Below, piece after piece: positions 45,472 to 56,306 of a stretch of DNA of 64,000 nucleotides. The notes below the pieces were generated by a model. That model was not told where the DNA came from. It was given only the letters and a program-made list of their open reading frames with translations, and did not search any database. The translations under genes and the position numbers were made by a program. The first letter of the stretch is position 1. The number at the start of each line of letters is the position of its first letter. Source of the stretch: Podospora pseudoanserina (Eukaryota; Ascomycota; Sordariomycetes; Sordariales; Podosporaceae); the NCBI RefSeq assembly GCF_035222485.1, contig NC_085923.1, positions 1,302,001 through 1,366,000 of the forward strand. The letters are read 5' to 3'.

Positions 45472-46362
45472 ATGGCTGCCGCTGTACTTCATCTGAGAGA
45501 GTCTATCGACCGCCCTGACTCGCGGGTGAGCTTCGCGCAATCTGAAGCTTCCAGCCACTCAACCTATCATAGCTTTCAGGATCTCGATCTTCAGGAACCC
45601 GAGGTACCACCACCAGCACCCTCCAATCCTACCTCGAGGCCGCCTGTTCGTTTGCCAGCTCCTGCATCTGTTCCCATTACTCATCAACGTCCACCGGTAG
45701 CTTGGGAGATGCGGCGACAGGATTCGGGCTATGAATCAATCACACCAGCCCGCAAGGATTCATTCCCATCTCATCACAAGGGAGCCTCGACAACATCTCT
45801 GGCTTCAAGCGGCCGGAAACGTGTCAGGCCTGCCACCCGGCGATCTCCCAGGTCTGCGCCAGCTTCGCAACTCCCAAGAAGTAGCCGCAACTCTGTCTCG
45901 CCCTCCCCCGATTACCGACAATCGGAGGAGGTTCAACAAGAGGTTTCCTACTTTCACTTCCCACAGCCGGAATTCACCTCGGGGCCGGCATTGGACGATA
46001 CCGTCGGCTCTCACAACCCTCGTGATTTCGCTACTGAAGGCAACTACACCCACAAATTTGAGGTTGCGGTCTATCCACCCCCTCCACAGACGACGCATTA
46101 CTGGACAAGCGATCAGACGCGACGACTTGAGTATGCGGCCATTGATGCCGCGAGCAAGGGCGTTCGCGGCTGGGTTATGCGTCATGTCGTCCCAGAGTGC
46201 TTTGTGCCCCCAAGCAAGCGAAGGGTGGGGTTCGAGGACGACAGAGGCAGCGTGATTCGGTACCGCCTTGACCTCGACACGGAGGATGACGACGAGGAGA
46301 AGGGGAACTCAGAGTCGAGAAAGGGGTGGAGGACTTGGTTATTCAGCGTCCGGCGCCGTTGA
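45472..46362 (+). CDS. Hypothetical Pro/Ser-rich protein with conserved-looking C-terminal domain
   Basis: Single-exon, 296 residues, with start context CAACATGGCTGCC. The first 170 residues are low-complexity Ser, Pro and Arg (PPPAPSNPTSRPPVRLPAPA, RPATRRSPRSAPASQLPRSS). The C-terminal 100 residues look folded: FEVAVYPPPPQTTHYWTSDQ, TRRLEYAAIDAASKGVRGWV, MRHVVPECFVPPSKRRVGFE. An acidic DTEDDDEEKG and a basic end (WLFSVRRR) close it. I do not recognise a named family. The mix of a disordered N-terminus and a Trp/Arg-rich helix domain fits small regulatory proteins common in Sordariomycetes. No signal peptide or membrane helix was seen. Confidence 0.72.
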   Translation: MAAAVLHLRESIDRPDSRVSFAQSEASSHSTYHSFQDLDLQEPEVPPPAPSNPTSRPPVRLPAPASVPITHQRPPVAWEMRRQDSGYESITPARKDSFPSHHKGASTTSLASSGRKRVRPATRRSPRSAPASQLPRSSRNSVSPSPDYRQSEEVQQEVSYFHFPQPEFTSGPALDDTVGSHNPRDFATEGNYTHKFEVAVYPPPPQTTHYWTSDQTRRLEYAAIDAASKGVRGWVMRHVVPECFVPPSKRRVGFEDDRGSVIRYRLDLDTEDDDEEKGNSESRKGWRTWLFSVRRR

Positions 46363-47675
46363 AGGAGCCAACATTCTTTTGGTCAAAATGCAAGGATTGG
46401 CGCAACGTTATTTTTTTGGGGCAGCATGGTTGGGGTCACAGAACATCATCGGCGTACATGGCATTTTCAGGGCATCACATTGGGTTGGGCGTTTTATATA
46501 CCCTGCAGCATCCACTGCTTTGAACTTTCATTTGCTCGTTCATTGCCAACTGACAGGCAAGACTGGTGTCTGGTCGAGGACCAGGGCTATTAACTTTTCG
46601 GGCGAAATTACGTTTATTTTAATCGTTGGGGGATGATAATGTCTGGCAGGGTGTTGTTTGTTATTGGATTTTCGACGATCAGGGATGGATATTGAACAAG
46701 TTGATGCTTGAGAATGGAGGGGGCAGGGAAAAAGATAGGGCAGAAGAGGATTACCACACACATAGATGGCCACGGAGCCATAGATTGAGTACATAATACT
46801 ACTAATTTCTTCAGATTCGCCTATGTTCTTGACCCATTCACCTCTGGCTACTGACACTACTCATGGCTCGTGTGTCCCTTCATTGATCTGGAGAAGGTTC
46901 TCTCATCGCCTTTATGCTAACCTATGGGTCTAATGCCCACGTTCTGAGAAATTTGATAATGTCACTTGACCCGCTTTTGCTTTGGAGATATTGGGTTGAG
47001 AGTTGAGGCTAGGATGTAGTCGAATGACCGCCATTAAATCAAGGTCCTGTCATTTCAGAAGTATCATTGTGTCACTCTTTTGGTAAACAACTATCGACCA
47101 AGTACACCATATTGATCATGACGTTGCAAAGAAATGTCTGAGTTACATACTTACACTCTCTAACATTCTTCCATACTGACATCGTAAACAACGAAAAATA
47201 TCGGTGGGAAGATTGATATCAGCCAAGGTCATTGTATATAGATAATCGATGATGGAATAAACTTAATAGGAACTAATTCAAATCAACATGCTCCTCAATG
47301 GGAAATCAATATTATATAAAATATATCGGTCATTATAGACAGTCACCTTACATCCTTAATGTAGTGGTGAAATGCTGTAAAACAATTATCAAGAGCCGGA
47401 ACAAAGCTAAAACCAGTACGTGACGTTTCCCCAGAAACCATCCCAACCTAATAAACATCGAGTCGACCGCCTGTTTATGCTTTTTAACAGTATCTTCCAC
47501 AAACGCCATTCAGCCAAGTATATATGCATATATAATAAGAAATAGTGAAACAGATCAAAGGGTATATGCACTGCGCCTGGACACCCACCCTCCTTCATCC
47601 CAGCAAAAACAAGTGTGCCACCACCGGAACGACGTCAACGTTGTTCAATTGACAGCCATAATGCCAAGTAATCCG
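46363..47675. other. AT-rich intergenic region
   Basis: 1.3 kb with few frames longer than 60 codons, especially 46870-47400. It contains a strongly AT-rich stretch (TATTATATAAAATATATCGG at 47310). No repeat, tRNA or gene was identified. Confidence 0.5.
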
Positions 47676-49667
47676 TCAAAATGATCTCGCTCTCCCCCTC
47701 GCTCTCTTATCTTGGTCGTCCTTCTCCCTCAAGTACCCTACCCCAGTCCTCGCCGGGGCCGCCTCATCATAACTCGGCAGCTTAGATTGCATTTGAAACC
47801 CATCAGCTACCACGTCTGACTCCGCAAGAGGTTCGTCATGGTCTTGGGACTTCTGGGATTTGGTTGTCGATTCCACTTCCTTTGTCCTTCTCTGTGCCGA
47901 GCCCATTTGAAACCCGTCGACCACCGTGTCCAGCTCTGTGTCTTCTTCCAAAGATGGATCATGCCCCTGCGCTGCCTGGTATCTAGTGGCAACCATAGCA
48001 TTTGCCGAGCTTTCTCCTACACTCAAGTGGACGCGATTCTGCATTTGAAATCCATCCGCCACTTCTTCTCCATCGTCGCTGGAAGCGATTCTGTGTGGAT
48101 GGTGTAGTGGTGACATCTCTAATACCAACACCTTTTGCGCGTCCAACTCCTCGATAGTCCGCTGACGTGTCAGAAACCCCCCGTGGACTGGGTGTATACT
48201 TTGTGGTGAGGATGGTATGCCTGATGGCGAGCTTGGTTTGGTTGGTGATAGAGGTATCGATGGGGCAAGCGGTCTTCGTGGGATTCTTTGCTGTGCGATT
48301 GAGATAGGTTCTGGATCTAGGTGCGCTGCAGGAGGGGGTTGTCGAGGCAACGCAGGTGGTGCTGAAGACAGAAGTGGTTGGCTGGATGGTTGAGAATCTG
48401 TCGGATGAGAAGATGTTTCTGTTTGCTGAGATTCGAGACAGAACCCGTGCTCCTGCAGGCCATCATCCGAGTACCCTGGAGTCTCAGAGGTAGGGGAGGA
48501 ACCAGTTGCAACGCTGGACAACTTGTTTGATGCATCCCAAGTCATTTGGGAATTGGACCAGAGACCCCTTCGCTTTCGGATGGCCACGACGAACAAGAGC
48601 GTGAGAACGATGAACATGAGAGTGTAGTTGAAGAAGGCCTCAACTAAGGGTAAGATATCTGTGCGGATACCCGTATGTCCTTTAATGTTTCCAGACCAGA
48701 TGAGGCTATGGTTTTCATACTCGCTGAGGTTAATGCCCATTGTGACAAGAAGGCGACAGAATGTAAGAATTGTTGATGTCAAATACAAGGCGGCGACCTG
48801 GGTATAGTGTTAGCAAGTCCGTCTGCACAGTTGGAGGTTGTCGACCTGCCTTTTTCAGCATGATATTTTCTTTTGTATGATGGAGCACATAGGAGGCAAA
48901 CCCAAGGATTGGAAGACTGGTGATCCACAAGCAAATGTTGAAGGCATTATGTAGATGGCTTGATTTGATAAGAGAGTCGAAATGAGCATCCTGTGCTCCT
49001 GCCTGAAGGGCGAAGTATAAACGCGCTGCTTCGCTGGCCGGATCGAACAATCCATCTGTAACATGGAGATCATTCAACTTCTGTAGCTGTGATCTGTGAG
49101 CGATATCAGCTTGGAGACGAACCCCAAAATGCGTAAGAGCAAGAACCAGCAAGATAATGCTTAATGCAAAGGCAGCGAATCTTAGGCGTCTTCGAATAGG
49201 TGACTTTTTCGCTCCGTTCAAACACAACACAAAGCCGCTGCCAATCTCGACGAAGGTTATAAAGAGGAGGATATCGGAGATATTCTGAAGCGCGTCGGCG
49301 AGAAAGAGAACAAGGGATACCGCTAGCTCAAAGTATTCTGTTTTTGTTATTCTGCCAGCAATGTCGTTGAATCCCCAAATGCTCAAGCCGACTTGGGCCA
49401 CTTGGCATAATGACGAACTTCAAGAGACATCCAGTTAGCTGAGAGCACACTGTAAAACGAAGCGCTCGGTGTGGTTGCTCACACGATCCAGAACGGGTAC
49501 ACCACCTTCATCCACGCCACTCCCACTCTAGCGGGGTCACCCCTTCGGCGGACGACGCAGAGACTCACAAACCACAGGACGAGCAGTGGTGTGATCCAAA
49601 TACCCGAAAGTACGGCATGGGCGGCGGCAAAGCCGCTTATCCAGACGTCAAGGTAAAACATACTCAT
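47676..49667 (-). CDS. Multi-pass membrane protein with a VADGFQM-repeat cytosolic tail
   Basis: Three exons, 49667-49483, 49417-48850 and 48797-47676, give 624 residues. About seven hydrophobic segments fill residues 1-300 (HAVLSGIWITPLLVLWFVSL, AAFALSIILLVLALTHFGVR, YTLMFIVLTLLFVVAIRKRR). This resembles the seven-helix membrane proteins common in ascomycetes, with no named function. The remaining 300 residues form a disordered Ser/Pro-rich tail with three copies of an acidic motif (EEVADGFQMQ, DTVVDGFQMG, DVVADGFQMQ). Intron 1 is canonical with a GCTAAC branch site. Intron 2 (48798-48849, 52 nt) only closes the frame if its donor is AAG|GCAGGT, a GC-AG intron with a GCTAAC branch site; the nearby GT donor breaks the frame. 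The protein is probably a sensor or scaffold, by layout only. Confidence 0.78.
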
Positions 49668-50411
49668 GTTGCCTTGAGGTCGATTAGGCGGGGCGGTCAC
49701 CAAACCGACACGCCCTCGGTGGAGCACGCAGGTATCGTGAGTAGTCTGTCGTTCAGGCGCCTACAATCCACGGCCGCGAAGCTGAATTGATGAGGTGAAG
49801 AATTGTGTTGTGGACGGATGGACTCAAAGTAGGCTAGCCGAATCATTCTGGTGCTGACTGATGGCGGCGGTCTTCAGGGGTCGGCTGGTTCCGCCGTACA
49901 AGGCCATCCGCTACATAACCGTTTAGCAAAAGAGCGTAGGAAAGCACTGATGTTGGGCGAGGAAAAAAAGGACGCTGTCTTGACCGACAGTCAGGAACAT
50001 CGCGAAGCGCGACTGTGCGGCTTGAACCAACAAGGTCACATCCAAACTGGGATCTGATCTGACCCTTGCAGCTTATGGGGGTTTAACGCTTGATAGTATT
50101 GGCTGGGTGGAAAAGGGGTCATCCTTCGCCCATGGTGTTAGGTACAAACGTTGAACTGGTAAAAGGAGAATGCCGAAAATATCCATATTGGCGATGTCTC
50201 TTAAGAGTCGCGACAGAGGGTTGTTCTCTCTTGCGCCAGGATGCGTAAATGCCCAGATATGAAGCTGGATGGAAATTGATCCTCTGCACTTCATCAAGCT
50301 CAAAAGCTCCACTGGACAAAGTTTGTTGCTCCACCGCTGTGCCGCACGTAGTGTTGAGGCAGTGCTCACCCAGACCCGTGATTTGCATTTGGTGATCAGC
50401 ATCCCGCTTAT

Positions 50412-50424
50412 AACCCTAACCCTT
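50412..50424 (-). repeat. Telobox-like short telomeric word
   Basis: AACCCTAACCCTT, two TTAGGG-type units on the minus strand. It is the exact reverse complement of the word at 50577-50589. Confidence 0.75.
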
Positions 50425-50576
50425 GACTATACTCTTCCAGCTTTCAGGATGTGAAGGGACTTTCCCAAGGGTACAGGACCTCAGAAGAGAAAAGCTAAGC
50501 ATAACTACAGAATCACCTGGTTATTGGCTTTAGTAATTCGCTTTCCTTATGAGTGCTCCAACACTGCATTGTTAGT

Positions 50577-50589
50577 AAGGGTTAGGGTT
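50577..50589 (+). repeat. Telobox-like short telomeric word, inverted partner
   Basis: AAGGGTTAGGGTT, about 150 bp from its inverted copy. Too short to be a degraded telomere; it may be a binding site for Myb-type telobox factors. Confidence 0.75.
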
Positions 50590-51738
50590 GATAGAAGCTC
50601 CTTAGCCCCTGAACAGATTCTCACCCACCAACAACTGGGCTTGATCCCGACAGATTCGGAGAAGGTGACAAATTTTGTCGACAATTCAGCGCTCCAGATC
50701 CTCTGAAGCCTGAAGTAAGAGGATTTGTCTTGTAAACTGGCCCCGGTTCCTCCCTCTTGACCGGGTTGACTCATTAGCATTAGGTAGAAGACTTGCCCTG
50801 ATATCTGAGGTGTCTTACAGGCGTAGTGTAGTGATTTGTGTCGACGGCGAGCCTTGAAGATTGATTCGATTCGAGATAAGGCTAAGTGGATTCCCACATG
50901 GCTCTTGCAGTCTGACGCCCTTTCCACATCTGGCGGACCGTTGTCACTAGGTGCATGGTGGTGGGGAAAATCGTTGTTTCCAGTACCTGACTCTATTACA
51001 TGTCTCAACGCATGTTGTTGATGTTGAGTGCCGCTGGAAGGGACATGGACAGCTCATGGGAATAATGCAATGAGGGTGCAACCCAATATATCTCACATGC
51101 AGCAGCTGTTCAACGGCTTCCAGGACAGGCGAGAAAGTCCCCCTCCATTGACCGAGTGTTCCTCGAAATGGTAGTGGAGTGCGGGGCATCTCGATGTTTG
51201 ACAGCTGCTGGGTGCCCCCCGCCAGTCGGCAACTCGGAGATCTGTCGACGGCCTGCCCCTCCTTCCCGAGCTTCGGCATCCGCAGAGAAAATCAACAGCG
51301 CGCCGGTTGGCTGGAGACGACGATGCGACGATGCCACTAGATGACTAGCGCGGGGCTGTCATTTGTCAACCTTTTGACTGGACCACTGCTGATAAGCCCT
51401 GTTATCGCGCCGCTATTCCTCGATGTGGTGGCTGAACGACATGGCGGGGTTGAATGCCCGCGCGCCCACCCCTCCAGAACCCCTTATCATACCAAAGACT
51501 CTGATTGACAAATCAGGCGTTTGCAATTCTTATCAATCATCATGGGACGACAGCGGCCGAAGCCGGGCAGGCAAGGAATGCGGGCAGCACGCTGTGGTGA
51601 TGAAGATGGACAGATGGGAGGCAAGAGAAAAGGGCTATATCTAAGACTGTCCCTCGTCTCACCAGGAAGTTGAGATCTCGATATCGGCACAGCAACTCGA
51701 ACACTTCTTCTTTCCTTAGTCTCGAAACAACCTTCACA

Positions 51739-53860
51739 ATGGGCTCCATCGTCACCGACCTCCCTCACCCCTTCGACCCTCTCTCTCTGGCCGAGATTGA
51801 GACGGCCATCAACATCGTCAAGAAGGCTCACGGCCAAGTCTTCTTCAATGTCGTCTCTCTCCAGGAACCTCGCAAGGCTGAGATGACAGCATGGCTCGCC
51901 AACCCCGAGACCACCCCCCGCCCAAAGCGTTTTGCTGATGTTGTGGTGATCGCTCCCGGCGGCAAGGTCTACGATGGTCTCGTTGATCTTGCTGAGGCCA
52001 AGATCACCAAGTGGGATCTGTTGGATGGAGAGCAGCCTATTGTGAGATTTACCCCTGTGTGATGTTTCCTCACCTAGCCACTAATTTACATGCTAGATCA
52101 CCATGGAGGAGCTCCAGCTGGTAGAGCACGTCGTCCGCAAGGACCCCAAGGTCATTGAACAGTGCATCATCAGCGGTGTTGCCCCAGAGGACATGCACAA
52201 GGTCTATTGCGACCCATGGACCATTGGCTACGATGAGCGGTTTGGCAACAAGGTGCGGTTGCAACAGGCACTCATGTACTACCGTCCAGACATCGACAAC
52301 TGCCAGTACCAGTACCCTCTTGACTTCTGCCCTATCTACGATGCCGACAAGGGTGAGATCATTGCCATCGATATCCCCAAAGTCCGCCGCCCACTCAGCA
52401 AGGCCCCGCCTATGGACTATCATCCTACTGCGGTGGAGGCCCGTGGTGGTTACCGCACCGATCTGAAGCCCATCAACATCACCCAGCCCGAAGGTGTTTC
52501 GTTCAAGCTTACCGGCAGGGAGATTGAGTGGCAAAACTGGAAGTTCCACATCGGCTTCAACTACAGAGAAGGCATCGTGCTCAACAACATCACCTTCAAC
52601 GACAAGGGCACCGTCCGCCCCATCTTCTACAGACTTTCTCTCGCCGAAATGGTCGTCCCATATGGTAACCCCGAGGCCCCCCACCACCGCAAGCACGCTC
52701 TTGACCAGGGTGAGTATGGTGCTGGCTACATGACCAACAGCCTGTCCCTTGGCTGCGACTGCAAGGGCTCCATTCACTACATGGATGCAGAGTTCCCCAC
52801 CCGTGATGGTGGTCTTCGCACCATCAAGAATGCCATCTGCATTCACGAGGAGGATGCCGGCATCCTCTTCAAGCATAGCGACTTCCGTGACGATTCAGTC
52901 ATCGTCACCCGTGGCCGCAAGCTGATCATCCAACAAATCTTCACCGCCGCCAACTACGAGTACGTCGTCGCCTGGGTGTTCCACCAGGATGGCACCATTG
53001 CCCCTGAGATCAAGCTCACCGGTATCTTGAACACCTACGCCATGCTCGAGGACGAGGACACCAAGGGCTGGGGCACTCAGGTCTACCCCGGCGTCAACGC
53101 CCACAACCACCAGCATCTCTTCTGCCTCCGCATCGACGCCAACATCGACGGTCCCAACAACACCGTCTTCGTCAACGACGCCGTCCCCAGCGAGGCCCCC
53201 GTCGGCAGCCCCGAGAACTTTTACGGCAACGGTTTCTACAACAAGCGCACCAAGCTCGTGACCGAGGGCGAGGCCATGACGGACTACAACGGCGCCACCT
53301 CCCGCGCCTGGGAGATCGCCAACACCAACAAGCTGAACCCCTACAGCAAGAAGCCCGTCAGCTACAAGTTGGTCAGCAGAGAGGTCCCCGGCCTCATGCC
53401 CAAGGAGGGCTCCCTGGTCTGGAAGCGCGCCGCCTTTGCCAGACATGCCGTCCACGTCACCAAGTACCGCGACGACGAGCTTTGGCCCGCGGGAAAACAC
53501 GTCCCCCAGACCTCTGGCGAGCCATCCCGCGGCATCACCGAGTGGATTGGTGACGGCACCACCTCCATCGACAACGCCGACATTGTCCTCTGGCACACCT
53601 TTGGCGTGACCCACTTCCCGTCCCCCGAGGACTTCCCCGTCATGCCTGCCGAGCCGATGATGCTTCTCCTCCGCCCTCGAAACTTCTTCGCCGGCAACCC
53701 GGTGATGGATGTTCCTCCCAGCTATGCCAGCACCCCGAGCCAGATTCTCGCCGGCAAGCAGGGTGTTTTAGACGCTACTGACAAGCTTAGTACTCTTGCT
53801 TTTGCCAACGGCAACGGCGCCAGCTGCTGCAAGAGCAATGGTTTCAATGGCACTCACTAG
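51739..53860 (+). CDS. Copper amine oxidase (primary-amine oxidase)
   Basis: Two exons, 51739-52041 and 52097-53860, with a 55-nt intron (GTGAGA donor, TAG acceptor), giving 688 residues. These enzymes oxidise primary amines to aldehyde, ammonia and peroxide using Cu(II) and a topaquinone made from a Tyr. The cofactor Tyr is residue 388 in FTAANYEYVVAW (family NY[DE]Y). Copper ligands include the His pair in VNAHNHQHLFCLRID and a later His in ITEWIGDG...VLWHTFGVTHFPSPEDFP. The catalytic-base region YMDAEFP and the N2/N3 domains (HPFDPLSLAEIETAINIVKK) are present. It ends in Cys-rich CCKSNGFNGTH; no clear peroxisomal signal was found. It is a nitrogen-acquisition enzyme in fungi. Intact. Confidence 0.95.
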
Positions 53861-54288
53861 ATTGACAATCGGGAGAATGATGGCATGATATAGAAAGCAT
53901 TCTTTGGATGAGGAGTTGTTGGTGTATTCTTCTGGCTTTTGTTCTTGGATACCTTGGTTATTTTTGTATTTTTAGTTTTCCCTTTTGGATACCTGTATAA
54001 GACAAGTATTATTCACATTCTTTGAGGCACCTTGGACTCCGTGGACGATATGGCATTCCCAATATTGCAAAAAGCCATTTATTAAACCAAATACCACGGG
54101 ATGGTTGCTTCACTCTTTTTGGGAGACACATGGCTCGTGCTCTGTCCTGTCAACTGGGATCTCATCACACACACATTTAGTCGCGACATTTCAGGCATTG
54201 AGTGATGGCGACCCCCCCTTGCATTGCTCAGATTGCTAACCACTCGAAACTCAGCTCAAACAAAAATCTGCTACCCTTTTGATTCTCT
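53861..54288. other. Convergent intergenic spacer
   Basis: 428 bp between the oxidase stop and the G1-like gene stop. T-rich tracts at 53930-53990 fit 3' UTR/polyadenylation sequence. Nothing else was seen. Confidence 0.5.
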
Positions 54289-55146
54289 TCAAGAATCGCC
54301 TAGTTTTCCCTGTGTACACATCATGCCGTCAGGGGTGATATCCGGCTTGTTCTGGAAGAACTCACAACGGAGCATGACAACCTCCCCCCACCCATCGTTG
54401 CTCCCCACTAGATACCACTTCTCCGTGGCAGGGCCCTTCCTCTCACCAGTATTCCACACCTGCGCATCCTCGGTTCCCCACTGCATATCCTTGAAGATCA
54501 CGGTTCCAAATTCCCCGATGTGGTTGAAATCGCCCTTCTTGTCATCCACTATGATCTCCCCTGGGCGACGCTCCGTCACCCACGCGGCGAACGAACGACA
54601 GACGTCGTTGTGATAGTTCCCGATCATGACCGTCTCGTGCTCGCCCGTCCGGCCATTTTTCCAATAGACCCACAAGTTCCTGCTGTCGAGCGTCTTGATC
54701 TTGAGGGTGACTTCGTCGCCGGGCTGAATGTCGAACCGCTTGCCGCGCTGCTCGTCGAGCCAGTGCACCGTTGCCACCTCGACGCCGCTGGCGTATGACG
54801 AATGAGACCAGGCGGCTATGTCGGCGGTGCCATCAGTCTTGATCTTCATGTCGATGCCAACGGCAGCGGAGGAGCCACAGTTGGCGCCCGTGCCGAGGTG
54901 GAGGACGAAGCTGATGTTGGCCTTTTCACTGGTGGCCGGGGGGAAGAACTTGGGGACTACGACAACGCTCTGGAGGGCAGAGATGGGGCTGTTGGTGGTG
55001 GTGTTGATAGAGAGGCCGGTCCAGTACCAGCTGTAATCTGTCTTTCTATCCTCTGCGCGGCGGACGGGCTGAGAGACGATGCTGGCGTTGGTGATGGCAA
55101 ACATCAAAGAGAGAGCCCAGGCGGGCGTGATGAAGTCGAGCTTCAT
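54289..55146 (-). CDS. Secreted G1-peptidase-like protein lacking the catalytic Gln
   Basis: Single-exon, 285 residues with a signal peptide (MKLDFITPAWALSLMFAITN). The order of landmarks follows the eqolisin beta-sandwich: YSWYWTGLSI, VVVVPKFFPP, a GxD turn (AAVGIDMKIK), DIQPGDEVTLKI and AAWVTERRPGE, then FGTVIFKDMQW. The second catalytic residue is kept (Glu192 in WVTER, as in the WVVER motif of the neighbour at 17512). The Gln of the LQxG motif is replaced: Ala95 occupies its place in SSAAVGID. By family logic it should lack normal peptidase activity, and it may bind protein or have another role. It is extracellular. The homology is inferred from motif order, not a computed alignment; it might instead be an unrelated concanavalin-like secreted protein. 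Confidence 0.7.
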   Translation of the reverse strand: MKLDFITPAWALSLMFAITNASIVSQPVRRAEDRKTDYSWYWTGLSINTTTNSPISALQSVVVVPKFFPPATSEKANISFVLHLGTGANCGSSAAVGIDMKIKTDGTADIAAWSHSSYASGVEVATVHWLDEQRGKRFDIQPGDEVTLKIKTLDSRNLWVYWKNGRTGEHETVMIGNYHNDVCRSFAAWVTERRPGEIIVDDKKGDFNHIGEFGTVIFKDMQWGTEDAQVWNTGERKGPATEKWYLVGSNDGWGEVVMLRCEFFQNKPDITPDGMMCTQGKLGDS

Positions 55147-55844
55147 GGCGACTGTGTCGTGAATAAGGTCAAGATTGTTGTCGGTACAAAAATGCGTTGG
55201 TCAGTTGCTGGTGTTTCCACTTGGAGGTGTTGGTGGTAGGAGGAAGAAGAGTAAAAGGGAGAATTCAAGAAGAGGGACTATATATACACCCCAGACAGTC
55301 ATGATGTCCCTTCGGATGGTTCGTACCATTGGACTGCTCCTGAAAATATCAACAAAGATCTCGGTCACAAGGAGCACAGAGTATTCCCCATCTGAAGCAA
55401 GACCTGGGCGGAGATCGATCACAAGCTCAAAAACGGAGCAGGATGGAATCAATCGAGCAGAAAAAGCTCCGCCAAATGACCACTGTGTGGTGGATATCAT
55501 GATATCATTTGAATCCTGCTAAACCGTCAGGTGGTCGAGAGGAGGTTTGAAAGGAAGGTACGATCTTCTTAACATGGGCCGAGTGCTCGGGTAGAGAAGG
55601 CATTTATCCAAGGGGGAAGGAGCATTCCAGATCAGGGTTTCACCGTCTTCAAGTCGAGGCAGTACCTTGACGTTGTGGGCAAGTCATTTGGCTCCCAGCG
55701 GCATAAGTTCAAAGGGGCTGATTTCAACAGCAGATACACATCATTGAATTCATAACCCAACTTGTTCCCACTTGGATCGAATGAATAAAGACTTGGAACT
55801 TCCCGTGCTCTTATAAAACTAATGTCTCCCTAAGCTCTGCCTCA
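55147..55844. other. Intergenic region
   Basis: About 700 bp upstream of the G1-like gene. TATATATA-like sequence at 55278-55284 (CTATATATACACC), about 130 bp upstream of that gene's ATG on its transcribed strand, may be its TATA box. No coding feature was seen. Confidence 0.45.
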
Positions 55845-56306
55845 CTAACCTGTGTACTCCCTCTCATGACAACATATACGATGAACCCCCAAGTCGTCGT
55901 TGTTCTCGCCGTCTTTCAACCAGTCGCCCTTGGCATCGATCCAGCGATTCTAGTACTTTGTACCCTCGTCGGCATACGCGCCAAACTCAAGCCAATAAAT
56001 AGTCGAGTACGTCGATGGCTAGTACTTTTGACCGTCGCTCCCCACCCATTTCATCATACTAAAGAAGAACTCCCCAAAGTGCGCAAGAATCTGGTGATTG
56101 GCCACATAATCCGGCCATTCCGTCACCAACCATCCTGTGTGCGCCTGGTACAACCCCTTACGGATCTTGCTGTGCGTGGTCTCGTATTTCTGCCCCGTCA
56201 CATCCCACAAGTAGGTCCACGCGGAGAAGGTAATGGGCATGGCAAGGGAGATGCCAGAGACGAGACAGAGAATCGGCAATGCCGTGATGATGAAATGGAA
56301 TCCCAT
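55845..56306 (-). pseudogene. Small secreted-protein gene with two in-frame TAG codons
   Basis: From ATG 56306 the minus strand encodes a signal peptide (MGFHFIITALPILCLVSGIS) and ITFSAWTYLWDVTGQKYETT, with further aromatic-rich sequence. It reaches TAG at 56019-56021. The same frame continues with protein-like sequence (PSTYSTIYWLEFGAYADEGT), meets a second TAG at 55950-55952, then reads NRWIDAKGDWLKDGENNDDL and stops at 55845. Both TAGs follow the same word, AAGTAC. Replacing either by CAG would match a C-to-T change. The simplest reading is a decayed gene; read-through or an unplaced intron is possible. Family not recognised, no similarity to known toxins seen. Confidence 0.5.

Larger units (their letters stand above)
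49668..51738. promoter_or_regulatory. Divergent intergenic region between membrane protein and copper amine oxidase
   Basis: About 2.1 kb with no supported gene. It contains an inverted pair of telobox-like words (separate entries). The last 120 bp are CT-rich and lead into the oxidase ATG. Confidence 0.45.
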
